Positions 1-11,239 of a stretch of DNA of 64,000 bases are shown here, piece after piece; position 1 is the stretch's first letter, and every line of letters begins with the position of its first letter. The stretch is taken from positions 1-64,000 of the forward strand of contig JADNRX010000024.1 in the NCBI GenBank assembly GCA_015501595.1. Direction: 5' to 3'. The notes under the pieces are model-generated. The model was given only the letters and a program-made list of their open reading frames with translations, made no database searches and was not told where the DNA came from. The position numbers and the translations under genes were made by a program. Source of the DNA: Hymenopellis radicata. Lineage: Eukaryota; Basidiomycota; Agaricomycetes; Agaricales; Physalacriaceae.

Positions 1-2069
1 CGTACGATGAGAGTAAATTCTTTCGTCTGTCCGCATAATAGGGAGCGTCATCATATATTCGCCTACAAAAACCATAAGCAAATCATTCAACAACCAACAA
101 AGAATGCACTAACCGGTACATTCGACCACAACTCCGCAGCCTCCGCCAGCCTCGTCTGAAAATTATGCATACACCTCGCACATGGTATGTCCCCCGCGAA
201 GCCCTTCATCAACGCAGCCAGCAAATGCGGCGAGAGATCTAAGTAAAACAACTCGTCAATCAAATCACACTACCACCAAGAGACAACTTGAAGACGAACC
301 AGGCTTCGCATCATTCACCAACTCAGCCGCCGCCAACGCCCACGCCCTCTGCGGATCAGCCTACACACTCCTCCCTCGTGCGGAGGCGGCGGCACAAGCA
401 AAATCTCCTCAACCTCTTAAGCCTATCCAAATGCAAAAACACCAGCCGCTTGAGATACATCGCCCCCATGCGCACCGTCATGTCGTCTGTTAGTGTTCCA
501 ATTTGAATGAGAGTAGGTGCCCAGAGACGAGTACGGCGAGGTCCTCGAGCCCGTGGTGCGCCGCGAGCATGTACACGTCAATGGGCGGTGCGGGCGTGGG
601 AGTACAGTTGCGCGAACAAGTCGGAGGAGGTGGCGGGTAGGATGAAGCGCGTGGGAGCGACTCCATAGACGGGCTCCATTCGGTCTACGGCATCGACCAG
701 CGTAGGGAACGAAGGGCTGAATTGGGCGCTGGGGAGGTCGTAGATCGCATGTAGGATTATGTTGAGGACGGCAGAGTCGTCATTGACTGCTATGGGCGCG
801 GCGGCGTCGTGTAATAGTGCTGACCCGAAGCCATTTGACGACGCCTCAGCGAGGATAGCGCGATGGACATAGAATAGGACCCGTCCGTAGACTGGAGCAC
901 CACGTCCGAGTACGCTGAGGGTACAAGTCGAGCCGCTGGGTGGAAGACTGTCGACACTCTTAACGACTCCGATGACTGAAAACATCAGAATGGGGCCATT
1001 GGCGAAGCTGGGAGACATACCGAAATACCACTCCCTCGTAAACCGCTTATGCCCATAGCGCCAGGATCCGTTGGCAAAGTCGAAAAGCCGTTTATGCGTG
1101 AAGAGATGGTATCAGACATGACGTCTGCAGAGGCCGCATCCAGCGCTGTCCCGGGCTACATTGAAAATTTTACTGTCATCCACATGTAACACTCTTCGGA
1201 TTTTACTCACCGCATATGCGTACTGGCCGCCTAAACGCGCCTGCTCTGCCACCACAATCGCATCCGGATACCAAGCCCCCACCGTCGCCGACCCGCCTTC
1301 TTCATAGCTCGACGTATTAGGACCTCCGCCTGCTGGTTGAACTGTTAACGGATAGCCTGTCCAGTGGCAGCGAAGAGACTCACCAACGGGATCCTAGCAC
1401 TATACATCTGCCTCCTAGCGCGGTGTTCCGTTATGGCTCAGGTCAACCTGTCATCAAAACGTCAGGTTGAGGCGCAGGTGCGTGATGCGTCAGGAACAAT
1501 TCCGCGCATACTACAGATCTCTGGAAAACCATTTAGAGGACAAAAATGTGGGATCCCTGGCACCTGAGGCTGAGCGCACTCCTGCCGGTGAAGTCTAACG
1601 ACAGGCGGAACGGATGGAGGCACAGCTACGCCAAGCGCGCCATGCACCGGTGACTTTGCAATGCGGCACAGAGTAGTGGAGAATGACGCGTTCTCCTGCC
1701 TGAGGAGGATGTGAAGACTCGCTGGATGACATCGAGTTGTCAGGTTCCTATTCGTGAAGAAAGTACAAAGGTATCTAGGTATCATTCGCCTAAAATCAAC
1801 GGTGAGAAAGTAATAACCAGTTTCAAAATAAAGACTAACACGAAAGAAAGCACAAGCACCACATAATATCAGGCCGCCTGCTGAGCTTATTATCGATGCT
1901 TCTATGGGAGTAAAACGTCGCTAGTCGCCTTTATCCTTCGTCCAATGGCGCTACCCATGTACACTCGCCGTTCCTAGCCAACAATAGGTTCCCATGTCGG
2001 GGCGGCCTGGGCCTCCTTAGCTACGACGCGATCGCGAAAGAACAGTAAACATCAGCAAACGCTTTTTCC
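1..2069 (-). repeat. Composite unit copy C, left part
   Basis: This stretch is the reverse complement of about 19.4-21.17 kb, and a third related copy runs at 29.5-31.0 kb. It contains, reading on the minus strand, a decayed upstream region and a BTB gene. The match is interrupted at about 2070 by the Plavaka element and resumes at about 9400. Homology was judged by eye from long shared strings such as those around the BTB exon and the intron near its 3' end. Confidence 0.75.
51..1345 (-). pseudogene. BTB-domain protein, frameshifted copy C
   Basis: BTB (POZ) proteins mediate protein-protein contacts, often as adaptors. Reading leftwards, a Gly-rich exon (near 1345-1215), a second exon (near 1158-1021) and a BTB exon starting at 975 follow the same order as in the intact copy at 19.7-21.1 kb. 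The BTB core (FYVHRAILAEAS ... LPSAQFSPSFPTLVDAVDRM) is well preserved, but one base is missing just before the FYVH motif and two are missing near 590, after YSHA. The C-terminal exons down to a stop at 51-53 remain recognisable. An apparent Met at 1018 falls inside an intron, because GTATGT there is a splice donor. Confidence 0.65.
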
Positions 2070-2235
2070 ATCCGGAACGGGCCGCTTTTTCCGGAGGCTC
2101 TGGAACCCGTCGGCACTGTTCCAGAGGCTCCAGAGTCTCCAGAGTCTCCAGAGCAAGGCACTGCTGCTCTGGAGTTTGAGGAGCCTCCAGAGCTGGCACT
2201 GTAAACTCCGGAGACTCTACACACTCTCACCTTCC
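2070..2235. repeat. Left terminal/subterminal repeat of the Plavaka element
   Basis: The region is packed with variants of CCAGAGTCTCCAGAG and CTCTGGAG in both orientations, beginning with an imperfect terminal inverted repeat CCGGAGGCTCTGGA at 2091. Such subterminal arrays are usual transposase-binding sites; that role here is inferred. Confidence 0.7.
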
Positions 2236-2352
2236 CATTGCTATTTGTTGTGGTGCTCTTCTTATTGGTGACCTTGTAGTGTAGATAAATCCCAATATAA
2301 TTGCTGTTCACTGTAAAGCACCGAGATGAGCTATATATTGTATGAATGATTA

Positions 2353-3090
2353 CTACGATTCCTCTCGGAAGCGCTCCTTCGCGCTGGACTGATCCGGACC
2401 CTCCGCATCGCGGAGTGCCAGCAGATGGTAGAATAGGCTGTCCTTTAGGAAGTCGCGCATGATCTCCTTGGCTTCATCGTCGTGCGCTATTTGTAACAAG
2501 TAAGGAAATGGAGTGCCTTAGAAGAAACAGACTTACGTTGCGGAGATCTGCCTGGCTTGCTCATCACCGTAACAAGCGTCTCGAGGAACATCTTGATCTT
2601 GTAGGTGTTGCGATACTGTGGGGCAGGAGCACCAGTGGACCGGGTATAAGCAACGTCCGCTTCGTAATCCTCCGAATCCGTAGGCGACGGGTCCCCCGGA
2701 TCTGAAAGCTCTGCTTTTGTAGCGCGGCAGAGTTCTGGGGTAGTGTTGAGCGGTCTGAGTCGCTTGCGACGTGGCGGGGTTGAAGGGTGCGGCGAAGTCC
2801 AATGGTGCGGTAGGTCTTTTTGGGACTGGAAAACGGAGATGCTCGACGCTTGCGAGCAGGCGTTGACATTGCTGGCGGCGTAAAATCCAGGAGAGTGGGT
2901 GACTCTTTCCTCGGTGGCGACGCGGGAGTCGCAGTGACGGCCGGGATTGCTTCCTCCAGCTCGTCGTCCTTCCGGGAGACTTCAAGACTGATTGAGTTGT
3001 GTCGGAAAGTCGTATAAATGGGCGCGTCAATATCCAGCCTTCCTGAAAATAGGATCTATATTCGGTCAGAAAGTCCTCAGCGAAAGCCAT
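2353..3090 (-). CDS. Accessory ORF of the Plavaka element, unknown
   Basis: This lies downstream of the transposase in the same orientation and inside the element. From Met at about 3090 (MAFAEDFLTEYRS) it can be followed through a Pro/Lys/Ser-rich section into a segment with an acidic stretch (PTDSEDYEADVAYTRS) and a hydrophobic, helix-like end. A clean intron with GTAAGT donor lies at about 2495-2545, and the last exon ends EERFREES-like at a stop at 2353-2355. The reading frame changes in the A-rich run near 2820, either a missed base or real decay. I do not recognise a domain. It could also be an extra 3' part of the transposase gene. Confidence 0.4.
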
Positions 3091-3280
3091 GTGCAACACA
3101 CTCGTTCTCCATCCTTTAGACAAACATTGACAGTATGATTGTCATCCATTTGCGACGACACCGCCTTGCCCATTCGTGTTGACGTCGCCCTGCCGTCCTG
3201 ACAATTGTATGATGATGGAGGTCGAAAGAAGACCGTGATCGGCCGCGACAACACGCGCAGAGAGTCCTAATAACACTGAA

Positions 3281-6200
3281 TTATATTGTACGTAGACGCT
3301 TATCTCGATGACTACTGGTACTCTGTGAGTCTTTAGCTTTACGAGCGGGTAATAAGTATCTGAAAGCAACGAAGTCACGAAGGCGTAGGTATGGATTGAA
3401 ATAAAAGTATTGAGCAGAATCGAGGACAGTATCAGACCGCCATGTGCGGTCGACACGGCGACCCATGGAAGGAGCGAGGTAGCAAGTCCGGAAGATCTGA
3501 GAAACAGGGATAACAGCAGAATCCAAATACTCCTGGTGGTTGTGTCGACGTGTTGCCAAAGACACTCGATACATGTTGAGATGTGGCATCGGCTCGCGGA
3601 AAGGGGTGAAAAAGTTGACGTAGGCGAGAGGCTCATGAAACGATCCCAATTGTGCTGGTAAGACAAAGATGACTCGCACACGAGCAACACGAAGATCTTC
3701 AACACACAATGAGATAAGACACAGATACACGAATCATAGAACATACCTGACAGGTATTCGTCGTCACCCTTTTTGGCCTGGGGCTGTTCAACGCGAACCA
3801 AAACCGTGTCAAAGCGCGCAGGAATTGCTGGTTTATATCCAGAGGGCGTTAGTTTGGCTGGGATGGCTTTTGACGCGTGAACGACGTCTGAAAGTGGTTC
3901 GCTAGTATGATACGGCACTGAGGGAAGGCGGATTGTCATGTTTTGATGGACAGCGATCCGGTGCTGGTCATTGAGCGTTGTCCGAGCTTGCAGTCCCTGC
4001 GATCGAAGAAACTGCTCCATGTAATAGAGAAGCCATGGCGCGTCGAAGTCCTCTTCCACGGATGCAATGGTGAGCGCAGGATAGAAAGGACGTTTAGGAA
4101 TGGCGATCGTGGGAGCACGACTCGGATCCGGAGTTTGGTCATCCTTTTCATTGACATCCATCTCATCCTCATTGCTGACAGCGGCACCTCCCTCATTCAG
4201 AACACCAGCGTCCATCTTGTCATTCCACTCGTCATCATCTTCATCGTCATCTCCGTCCTGTTCGACATCCTCTTCAACAGTTCCCGTCCACTGCAAGTAT
4301 TGGTGGAAACGATGCACCGCCGCTAAACGTTGGAGCGTCTCCGTCATTTGCTTTGTGTACTCGCGATGATTCGAGGCGCGATATGCCGACTTGGCGTAGT
4401 CGATGTGCAGGCGCTCCGTCGCTTCGGTGTTGAATCCATCGGCGGTCCCTCGTGAACGTATGTGGTCAATGTAATGCTTGATATTGTGAAGCTTATTGAT
4501 GTTGAAGTGCTTGCGAACGCCATTGGTGGATAAAAATCTGTTTGTTGTGTGGAAGTCGCGCCATGCCTCGTCCATATTCTGCAGCGTCTTGGTCGTGTGC
4601 ACCTCTAGCTGCGCGTAGTAGATGAAGTCTAATGCCGCACGCGTTGTGCGAACGACCTCAGGATCGGACGCGCCCGCTATAACCCCCAAAAAACCTTCTC
4701 CATATTCTTAAACTCTTTCCCAGTCCATTGCGACGTCGTCGATATACCCTTTTTGAAATGCCGTAGCGTTGAATGTGGTGGTAGCGTGCGGAACCGTGCA
4801 TCCATCTCGTCTGTCTGGTCCGCCTTCGACAACTCTGTCCCACCCAGTACGCGTGTACACCACTCAACGAGATGATCATGGAAGACACCTTTATGGAGCT
4901 GATGATGGATGTCCGGAGTGATGCATTCGTAGATGTTGCAGTGAGGTAGGTTGCTCCAGAATGGGTTTATCGGATTGAGGTTCAAGCTTTTGAATTTTGC
5001 AGATGCTCCGTAAGTGCCTGCTCCGACAATGCTGCCTTTGCCTCCTCCGCATCGCGCCATGCGCAAGACGATGGCTCCTGTCCTCGCTCTCCCGGCGCCA
5101 CTTTACAGTTCGGGCAACTGTTCTGTTTGTGGCATCCGACGAGGGCCTGTTCGGGTAATCGGCGATATATGCAGCGAGGATTGGGAACAGACGTCTGATG
5201 AATCCGTCGGCACAGTTCATCTCCACGCCGGTGGTGCCTGCCTCGACAAGAGGGCTTATGATGATCTTCATTGCCTCGTGGAACAGCTGATTACCCTCCA
5301 TGGACCTCCGACCGGCACTCATGCATTCGAGCTTCGACACCGGCAGATACCCGAGGAGAACGGTTGCGTACGAGGAGGATTTCCGACGGATGTCTTTATC
5401 GATGTTGCCAATCGTAAGATAAACGGGCCATGCGACTTTATCGCCACTCAGCACCGTCAATTTGGTCTCGTCAGAAGCGATGATAACGGGACATACGGTA
5501 GCGCCGTCTGGTAATTCTGACTGTAAATCAATGTTATCAGGTGCTAATGCAGAATTTAGGTCGAACACACTTGTATCTTCCACCACCAATCGGCAGTGTT
5601 CATCTCACTGAACTCCCGCTCTGTCCCATCCCGATCACGGAATACGCGCTCGGCACTCCAGCGCATATGGTCCTTGAAATTTGGTGTGTTCACGAGCTCC
5701 TTGATGACCTCGACCGGATCGCGATGCCAAACCTCGAGGATTTCCTTCATGACCTCCCCGTTGCCATCCACTACGTCTCCCTTGACTTCGAGTGGTGTGC
5801 ACGTCCATCCTGGACCCTGCGGTAGGCCCTTGATATACGTGAACAAGGTCTTTTGTGACTTGAAGCGAAGTTTAAGATCACTTCGACCTATATACTGAGT
5901 AAGTAAGAGACTGATTTCAGAGTCAATTTTACTGACCTTCGCCAATTTCAGAAACTCATCAATCTTCGCCTGACTTGCTCCCGACGTCACCAACCATCGG
6001 AGCAGATTCCATTCCTCGATGCTTTCGAATGGACACCACGGTGGCTGGTTATACTCCTGCTGCTGTTCTCGCAGCTCCTCGAATGATGTTTTGCATGTGC
6101 CGTAGGTGTGGGGTTGGTTTGGATGCTCCTGAACCCAGGGCTTGGATGTAGCAGCAGCATCATCGTCCTCGACCTCCTCTAGACGGGTACGCTTGCAGTG

Positions 6201-6458
6201 AGCATCCTCAGCGGGTGGCGGAGGAGCAGAAGGCGCGTTGTTGACTGGTTCCGGCTCGGTATCCAAGATATCGGGGAAAGTCTCGGACTCGTCTGCAGAA
6301 GTGAACGGTATGTCGGACTGAGTATTATGGTGTTCTGCAGTTCTCCTAATGGCTTTTTGTAGTTGTTGACGGCACTGCAACTTTTTCGAGTAATGAGTGG
6401 ATAGGCCTTGTTGAGTGGGGAGGACTTTGAGGCATCCGACGCACTGGTGTCGCAACAT
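3281..6458 (-). CDS. Plavaka-type transposase, frame broken
   Basis: The product would cut and join the ends of the element. It starts at 6458 with a C2H2-type finger (CVGCLKVL...HYSKKLQC). It then shows the family signature WWWKIQ, an intron with GTGTGT donor, and the core [18 protein letters not shown] / [11 protein letters not shown] / LGYLPVSKL / [23 protein letters not shown]. These are followed by [19 protein letters not shown], and the C-terminal [11 protein letters not shown] with [10 protein letters not shown]. Another good intron lies at about 3688-3756. Three single-base losses interrupt it: after IADYP near 5175, near 4995, and in the T6/G5 run near 4690. Family assignment is from motif order; function is inferred. 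Confidence 0.85.
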
Positions 6459-6585
6459 GGCAGGCGCAAATGGTGGTGAAACGACGGCGGGTCTGGATGT
6501 GATCGGCTAATCCTTTCAGGCGCATCGGGCATATCTCTGTCGGGTTTCCTCGCAACCACGTTGTGCCTTGCTTTTGCAACCGCCC

Positions 6586-9101
6586 ATGTCGACAAGACCA
6601 GGTAAACGCAAGCAGCCAGACCCACGGACGATGGACAGCCAACTCTCACAAAGCGGCCGAGGCATTCAGGCGCTCAGTCTGTCCAAGATACGCCTACGCC
6701 AGCTCTCGCCGTACTGCGGCAGCGGAACAAATCCTCAGGTGTGTAACTTTGTATATTCTTTTATTCATACTGCAGCTATTCTAGGTGCTGCCAAGCAGAC
6801 TGCTGCACCAACAAGCATAGGTAATCAGAAAACCTTTACTGTTCCTATGTCTAATGGTGAATATTCACGCAGCGCACTCACGCCCCAAACGGAACACTGT
6901 TATTGCTCAGGAGCAAGCTTCCGGTCTGTACAGTGCTTCTTTCTCTGTACTGATGCTGAGTCTTGTTTTCGTAGAGAATAATGCCCTTCGAATCGTGAAC
7001 AAAGCGCAAGAGAAGGAGAATCGACTTCTGAAACGCCAGTTGAAGAAAAGTCAACCGTCCATGTAAGTTCTTATCCTCAAGATTGTTCTCAATATGACCG
7101 CTTTCAAGACGAACCTCGTGGAGACGCTGACGGACAATACGAAAGCGAAGAAGGTTCTGACGATGACAGTGTGATATTTTCGTCTTCGGTATGAATCCTC
7201 CCTATTTTTCGAATCTGCAGTGCTAGCCCTCCGTAGATTGCCCCCATGACTGGTATTGCAATCTCTTCAAGAAACGGCAACCAGATGGATCCTAAGCTCA
7301 TTCGGCGTGTCGCCGGAGTGTCGCGCAAATCAGCAAATCCCCTCGGAATGCATTCATGACGCCTATGGCTTCTCGGCCACCTACGTCCACTAATTCGACA
7401 GGTTCCCAAGGATCTCCTCCTCCTCCTAATAACAAACAAGTTCAGCAGGAAACGCCATCCGCTAATGATGCACAGCCTCAATCTAGGCACGAAGGTCTCA
7501 CTGCCGCCGAGGTCAACACTGGTATGCGTCTTCCCGCCTTCACTGATGCCTTTATCAAGGGTGGGCTCTCTGGAAGACCGGCCATCGCCAACTATGCTGC
7601 TCCGGATTGTCGTATCATCCATGCGGCGGCTAAGGCGTTCGAGGCACGTGTCATTGCAGTCAAGGCATTTCCAGTGCAACGGAGATCATTGTATGGGCAG
7701 ACGAGTGTTGGAGCGAAGCTTGTAGAGCGGCAGCGGCTGTCATCAAACTCACGGACAGAGTTCGATATCTAGTAAGTGGTTCATCAATGAAGAGCTCGCA
7801 CTGACAAGTACCACAGATCAAGTCAAAGACGTCACATGTTCGCTTCGAGGTTCTTGATATTGCGCGCGCGATAGTTCCGCCTGTGTACGGATTCAAGGCC
7901 GACGGGAAGAAAGCATCTCTCAAGCATAACGAGCGGTTATACGACTTCATCAAGACCAAGTTTGCCTTCAAGGTATAAGCTTATGCTGTGTATCTTCATT
8001 TTACTGATAGTCTTAGGATCCGAAATTGTCGCAGGGCTTCATGGAGCACGAGGTGTTTGTTCTTTTGTTCCGAGGATGGGCATTCGCCAAGGAACACAAG
8101 CCTGGTGCCCTATACGAACCATTGTTCAATCCGGTCTCTATCTACACACTGGCTTTCCTCAAGCTTATTGTATGTATTCTCTTTCGATTGCTTTCAAGTT
8201 ACTAATTTGTGTAAAGGTCAAGTATGTTCTTGACGAGTGGTCAACGGGTCGCTATGTGCAAGGTCCCGGTTTGAAAGCAAAAACGTACTCGTCACAGTAT
8301 GAGCGACACCTCCAGGACGTCGCAGACTGGGCCGAGACAGTCCCAACGGTCACGAGAACAATACGCGCGAAAATGTTTCGCAGTGCTCGGTATGCTGATC
8401 TCCAATTGGTTTCCTCGATTTAATCAAGTCTCAGAGAACCTTTTGTCACTGCGGATTCGGAACCTACGGGATTGGACGCCGCCGCTGTTGCCTCTATCAC
8501 GGCGGAGCTCAGCAGACGGACTGGTGATACAGACGACGAGGCGGCCGACGATGATGACGATAGCATGTCTGATCAAGACGACCACTCTGGGTTCGGCGCT
8601 CAAACTGCTGGAGTACATGGCAAGGGACTTGAAGGTACCGGCACTGATCTTGAGGGAGGTCATGCAATAGACGACAATGGCAGCGGGATTGTCACCGACG
8701 ATAGTAGGAATGGCGGCGACAACGGAAATGACAACAATGACGGAAATGGCAACAATGATGGTGGGAATGGCGGCGGCGACGATGATGGGATGGTTGGTGA
8801 TGACAGCGGGAATGGTGATGATGATGAGGACAAGATCGAAGTTGGTGAGGGAGTGGGCGAGGGCGAAGGCATCGGCGAGTGTGTCATTACACATTGGCTG
8901 CGATGCACCGACACAGAGGGTAGGACCAGACATTGGCCACAGTGCATTGACGAAGACGGCGTGCTTAAACGGCTCCCAAGGGCTCGCGACGAAGCTGGCA
9001 AGAAATGTATTCTGGATGGACAATTTATTTACGTGGCGATGGACGCAGACGGCAACGAGTTTTATGTGAACGAGGATGGTCGGAAAGTTTTGGAATGGTG
9101 A
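6586..9101 (+). CDS. DUF6532-domain protein of the Plavaka element
   Basis: It is divergent from the transposase with about 130 bp between starts, so the two probably share a promoter. The start at 6586 gives MSTRPGKRKQPDPRTMDSQ, a basic nuclear-type N-terminus. Several small exons follow, including a basic heptad-like stretch near 6980-7060. The DUF6532 core spans about 7510-8390: LPAFTDAFIKGG, VPPVYGFKADG, RLYDFIKTKFAFK, FVLLFRGWAFAKEHKPG and VLDEWSTGRYVQG, with introns near 7772-7815, 7974-8018 and 8170-8216. The C-terminal half is a very acidic Asp/Gly/Asn-rich region and ends at EDGRKVLEW. DUF6532 genes are common in mushroom repeats; their role is unknown. The acidic tail may contact DNA-binding proteins (inference). 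Confidence 0.8.
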
Positions 9102-9224
9102 ATCGGCGTAGTTTTTATCTTACTATTCTTTAATGCAACTGTTATTTGCTTTCCTCTTGTTGTGTTTCCTCGCATGGGGTATATAATGCCAGGGTGTATA
9201 TTTCAGCTGAGTACCTACTTGACA

Positions 9225-9397
9225 TGAGAGCCTCCAGAACCTGTGGAGGGTCAAAGCCTCCAGAGGCTCCCGTGCTCTGAGCTACTCTGGAGACTCCAGA
9301 GTAAACCACCCTGTCTTCGGAGCACTCCGGAGCACTCTAGAAAGGGGGATTGTTTCCCGAGCTCTCCGTGCTCCAGAACCTCCGGTGGCCGCCGGAT
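9225..9397. repeat. Right terminal/subterminal repeat of the Plavaka element
   Basis: About 170 bp rich in CTCCAGAG, CTCTGGAG and GAGCACTCCGGAG, mirroring the left end and closing with CTCCAGAACCTCCGG (9371-9385), the inverted match of the left terminus. Confidence 0.7.
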
Positions 9398-9401
9398 TCA
9401 A

Positions 9402-9760
9402 TCACATGTCTTGCTGATGAAGGTCCATTCTATTGTCCGCTGCACAACCATGGCTGAGAATCGAGCCCAGACGCGCACCACAATAGTCGTCGACCTCTTC
9501 GACCACGTCCCAGCCAAGTGACACATAAAGGATACCGTCATCATAGACTGCAATTAAAGGTAAGACGTCAATGTTTAAGTCCAGATGAAGCACTGACTTT
9601 CTTTCCGAAGGGGACATCGTAATCCAGATTGAAGAATGTGTTCGTGCAGGAACCAGCGCATTTGTTGAGCTCGTTATTCGCGATTCCATTGGACACGAAT
9701 GGCGAGTCCCAGACCGAGTCCTAACCCTCGAACGCCATTAGATCTCTCGGTCTGAAGTTG
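9402..9760 (-). pseudogene. Unrecognised gene fragment cut by the transposon
   Basis: On the minus strand, 9710-9600 encodes SNGIANNELNKCAGSC followed by FNLDYDVPFGKK. A GTCAGT-type donor and a CAG acceptor near 9550 then lead into VYDDGILYVSLGWDVVEE, which runs to the transposon edge. The homologous DNA in copy A (19.1-19.35 kb) has stop codons. I do not recognise the family; the small Cys-containing patches could suit a secreted protein. Confidence 0.4.
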
Positions 9761-10150
9761 CCTGACTTTCTTTCGAAGCGGCGTTCAAAAGATGTGGTTA
9801 TACGGTGGGAATGATAATCCTGATTCTATCAGAAGTGGGACGAGTAAAAGAGGGAGTAATGCGTGCAGACGAGTCGTCGTATGGCGACTACCGGTATGTC
9901 TGGCCCAGGATTGCGACATCTGTCTTCTCTGGTGTTGAGCATAGCCTATGCGCGGGACCAGGCGAGGCCATTTTGGGGACTGTTTCAAAGTCAACTAGCG
10001 TGGAGGAAGGAGCTGCAATTTACGCACGTTAATGGGCGAATTTACGGACGACAGACTGCCGCAATGACACCACCATTGTGCTATCTTCTCGTGAGTACAA
10101 CGCCCACAGAGAAACGAACTAATACACGCACCGGGTTGCCACATCTCGCC

Positions 10151-10740
10151 TCAGACTTCCCTAGAGCAGATCATATCGTGGTGGTCGCTCGATGTCCACC
10201 AATTCGCTCCCCGGTCGTCGACGACATCAGGTCCAGACGTTTCCCCCACTGCCAAACCAGGTAAGTTATCGAAGGGCCTGTTGTACTCCCGCAACTGTTG
10301 CGGGCGAAAAGCGCGATGCTGTCTTGGTCGGTGTCCAAGGATCGTAGCGGCACGTGCCGCCATTTTCTGCCTCCGCTCTCCGACCTCCTTGTTGGTAATG
10401 GCCATGTCAAGGACAGCATAGCGACATGGATGACTCGCTTCTACTTTTTCGGACGACCACTGCTTCTTTACACGACTACTTTCTGTCAATATGTGGCTTT
10501 CCATCTCTGAATCAGAATCTGTCACTGGGATGGACATCCTTCTAATGCTTCTAGTCGGCTCCTTCACACAAGCATGCCGCGGTATCTTGGAATCTTTCCC
10601 CCTTTTGTCTCCTGTAGGCCACGAACACCAGGAACGAAAACACTTGTCCTATTTCTAAAGAACACCGGAAAACCATATCGCCGGATCACCGCCACCTTTG
10701 CTTTTATCTCCCCATTAGACTTTCCATCATGCGACACGAT
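10151..10740 (-). pseudogene. Unit-specific gene with a membrane-like N-terminus, degraded
   Basis: From about 10740 the minus strand encodes a hydrophobic patch (FSFLVFVAYRRQKGERF). In another frame it then encodes a polar protein beginning MSIPVTDSDSEMESHI and ending at 10151. Copies occur at 17.82-18.4 kb (A) and about 28.6-28.8 kb (B). In B one frame reads VLDTDHRPKRRRVVLYDDQR, which survives only in pieces in A and C. The gene is divergent from the small gene starting at 10838. Product unknown. Confidence 0.4.
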
Positions 10741-10779
10741 GCAAAGTCGTGTTCATATCCACTCCCTGGGTTCCTCACC

Positions 10780-10837
10780 CGTGTATATAAGTACTTAGCA
10801 CGCCCCATCCACTCTCCACCTCCCACCCACCACCGCC
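10780..10837 (+). promoter_or_regulatory. TATA-box promoter of the small unit gene
   Basis: TATATAAG at about 10784 lies some 50 bp upstream of ATG 10838, and the interval is C/T-rich, as in many basidiomycete core promoters. The start context CACCGCCATGG is near ideal. The same TATATAT/ATG arrangement is kept in copy A (17.726-17.766 kb, minus strand). Confidence 0.5.
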
Positions 10838-11027
10838 ATGGCAGGACTCGCTCTACCCATCCACCTCGGCTCAGAGCTCGCAATCCGGACGTCGTCCTAC
10901 AGTCCTCTATCCGACGCCATAGATATCCTGGTGGCGCATTTCAGGAGCCCGAGTTCGTCGTGATCATACTGGGTGACAAAAAGACTGACTGTCGCGCAGG
11001 ACTTCAACGGCCAGTAAAATCGGCTAG
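10838..11027 (+). CDS. Small unit-encoded protein, unknown
   Basis: Met at 10838 has a strong start context. It encodes MAGLALPIHLGSELAIRTSS and continues to VAHFRSPS. A probable short intron (GTCGTG...GCGCAG) follows, and then a brief tail to a stop at 11025-11027. Copy A has the same protein with two or three substitutions. The conservation of frame and promoter in two copies argues that it is or was expressed. No domain recognised. Confidence 0.4.
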
Positions 11028-11239
11028 CACGAACACGAAGACCCCAGCCGACTCTCAAGCTGGCCTTGAGGAAGGTGCGTGCCGCCGCCACATCTCGTGG
11101 TGACACAAATCTGACAGTCACACGCAGAAGCCGCGTGTAGAGCAAGAAAGACTTGAACTTGTCGTTACATGGCGCGAGTACGTGACGCCACGCCACCTCA
11201 TGTTCCTGCAAAGCTGACAGTTGACGCACTAGCCCGCAG

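Larger units (their letters stand above)
2070..9397. mobile_element. Plavaka-type DNA transposon (~7.3 kb)
   Basis: The element carries a Plavaka-type transposase on the minus strand and a divergent DUF6532 gene on the plus strand. Both ends are dense in the motif CTCCAGAG/CTCTGGAG. The outermost matching ends are ATCCGG..GGCC..CCGGAGGCTCTGGA on the left (from 2070) and the inverted ATCCGGCGGCCACCGGAGG on the right (ending 9397). It is inserted in composite unit copy C, whose homology to copy A is continuous across the insertion. I could not fix a target-site duplication, so the exact ends may be off by some tens of bases. Confidence 0.8.

Noticed and set aside
182..506. Plus-strand open frames of 103 and 72 codons
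   Set aside because: They are antisense to the BTB copy C C-terminal exons and absent as conserved frames in copies A and B.
578..1018. A BTB protein starting at MSPSFANG
   Set aside because: Comparison of three copies shows this Met lies within an intron with a GTATGT/GTACGT donor; the frame joins the BTB only because of an indel.
3281..6458. KDZ-type transposase assignment
   Set aside because: The [25 protein letters not shown] and CADG..RR motifs in this order fit Plavaka rather than KDZ.
8424..9001. Minus-strand frames of 199 and 113 codons
   Set aside because: They mirror the Asp/Gly-rich repeats of the DUF6532 gene and have repetitive Ile/Val or Ser/Pro composition typical of antisense shadows.
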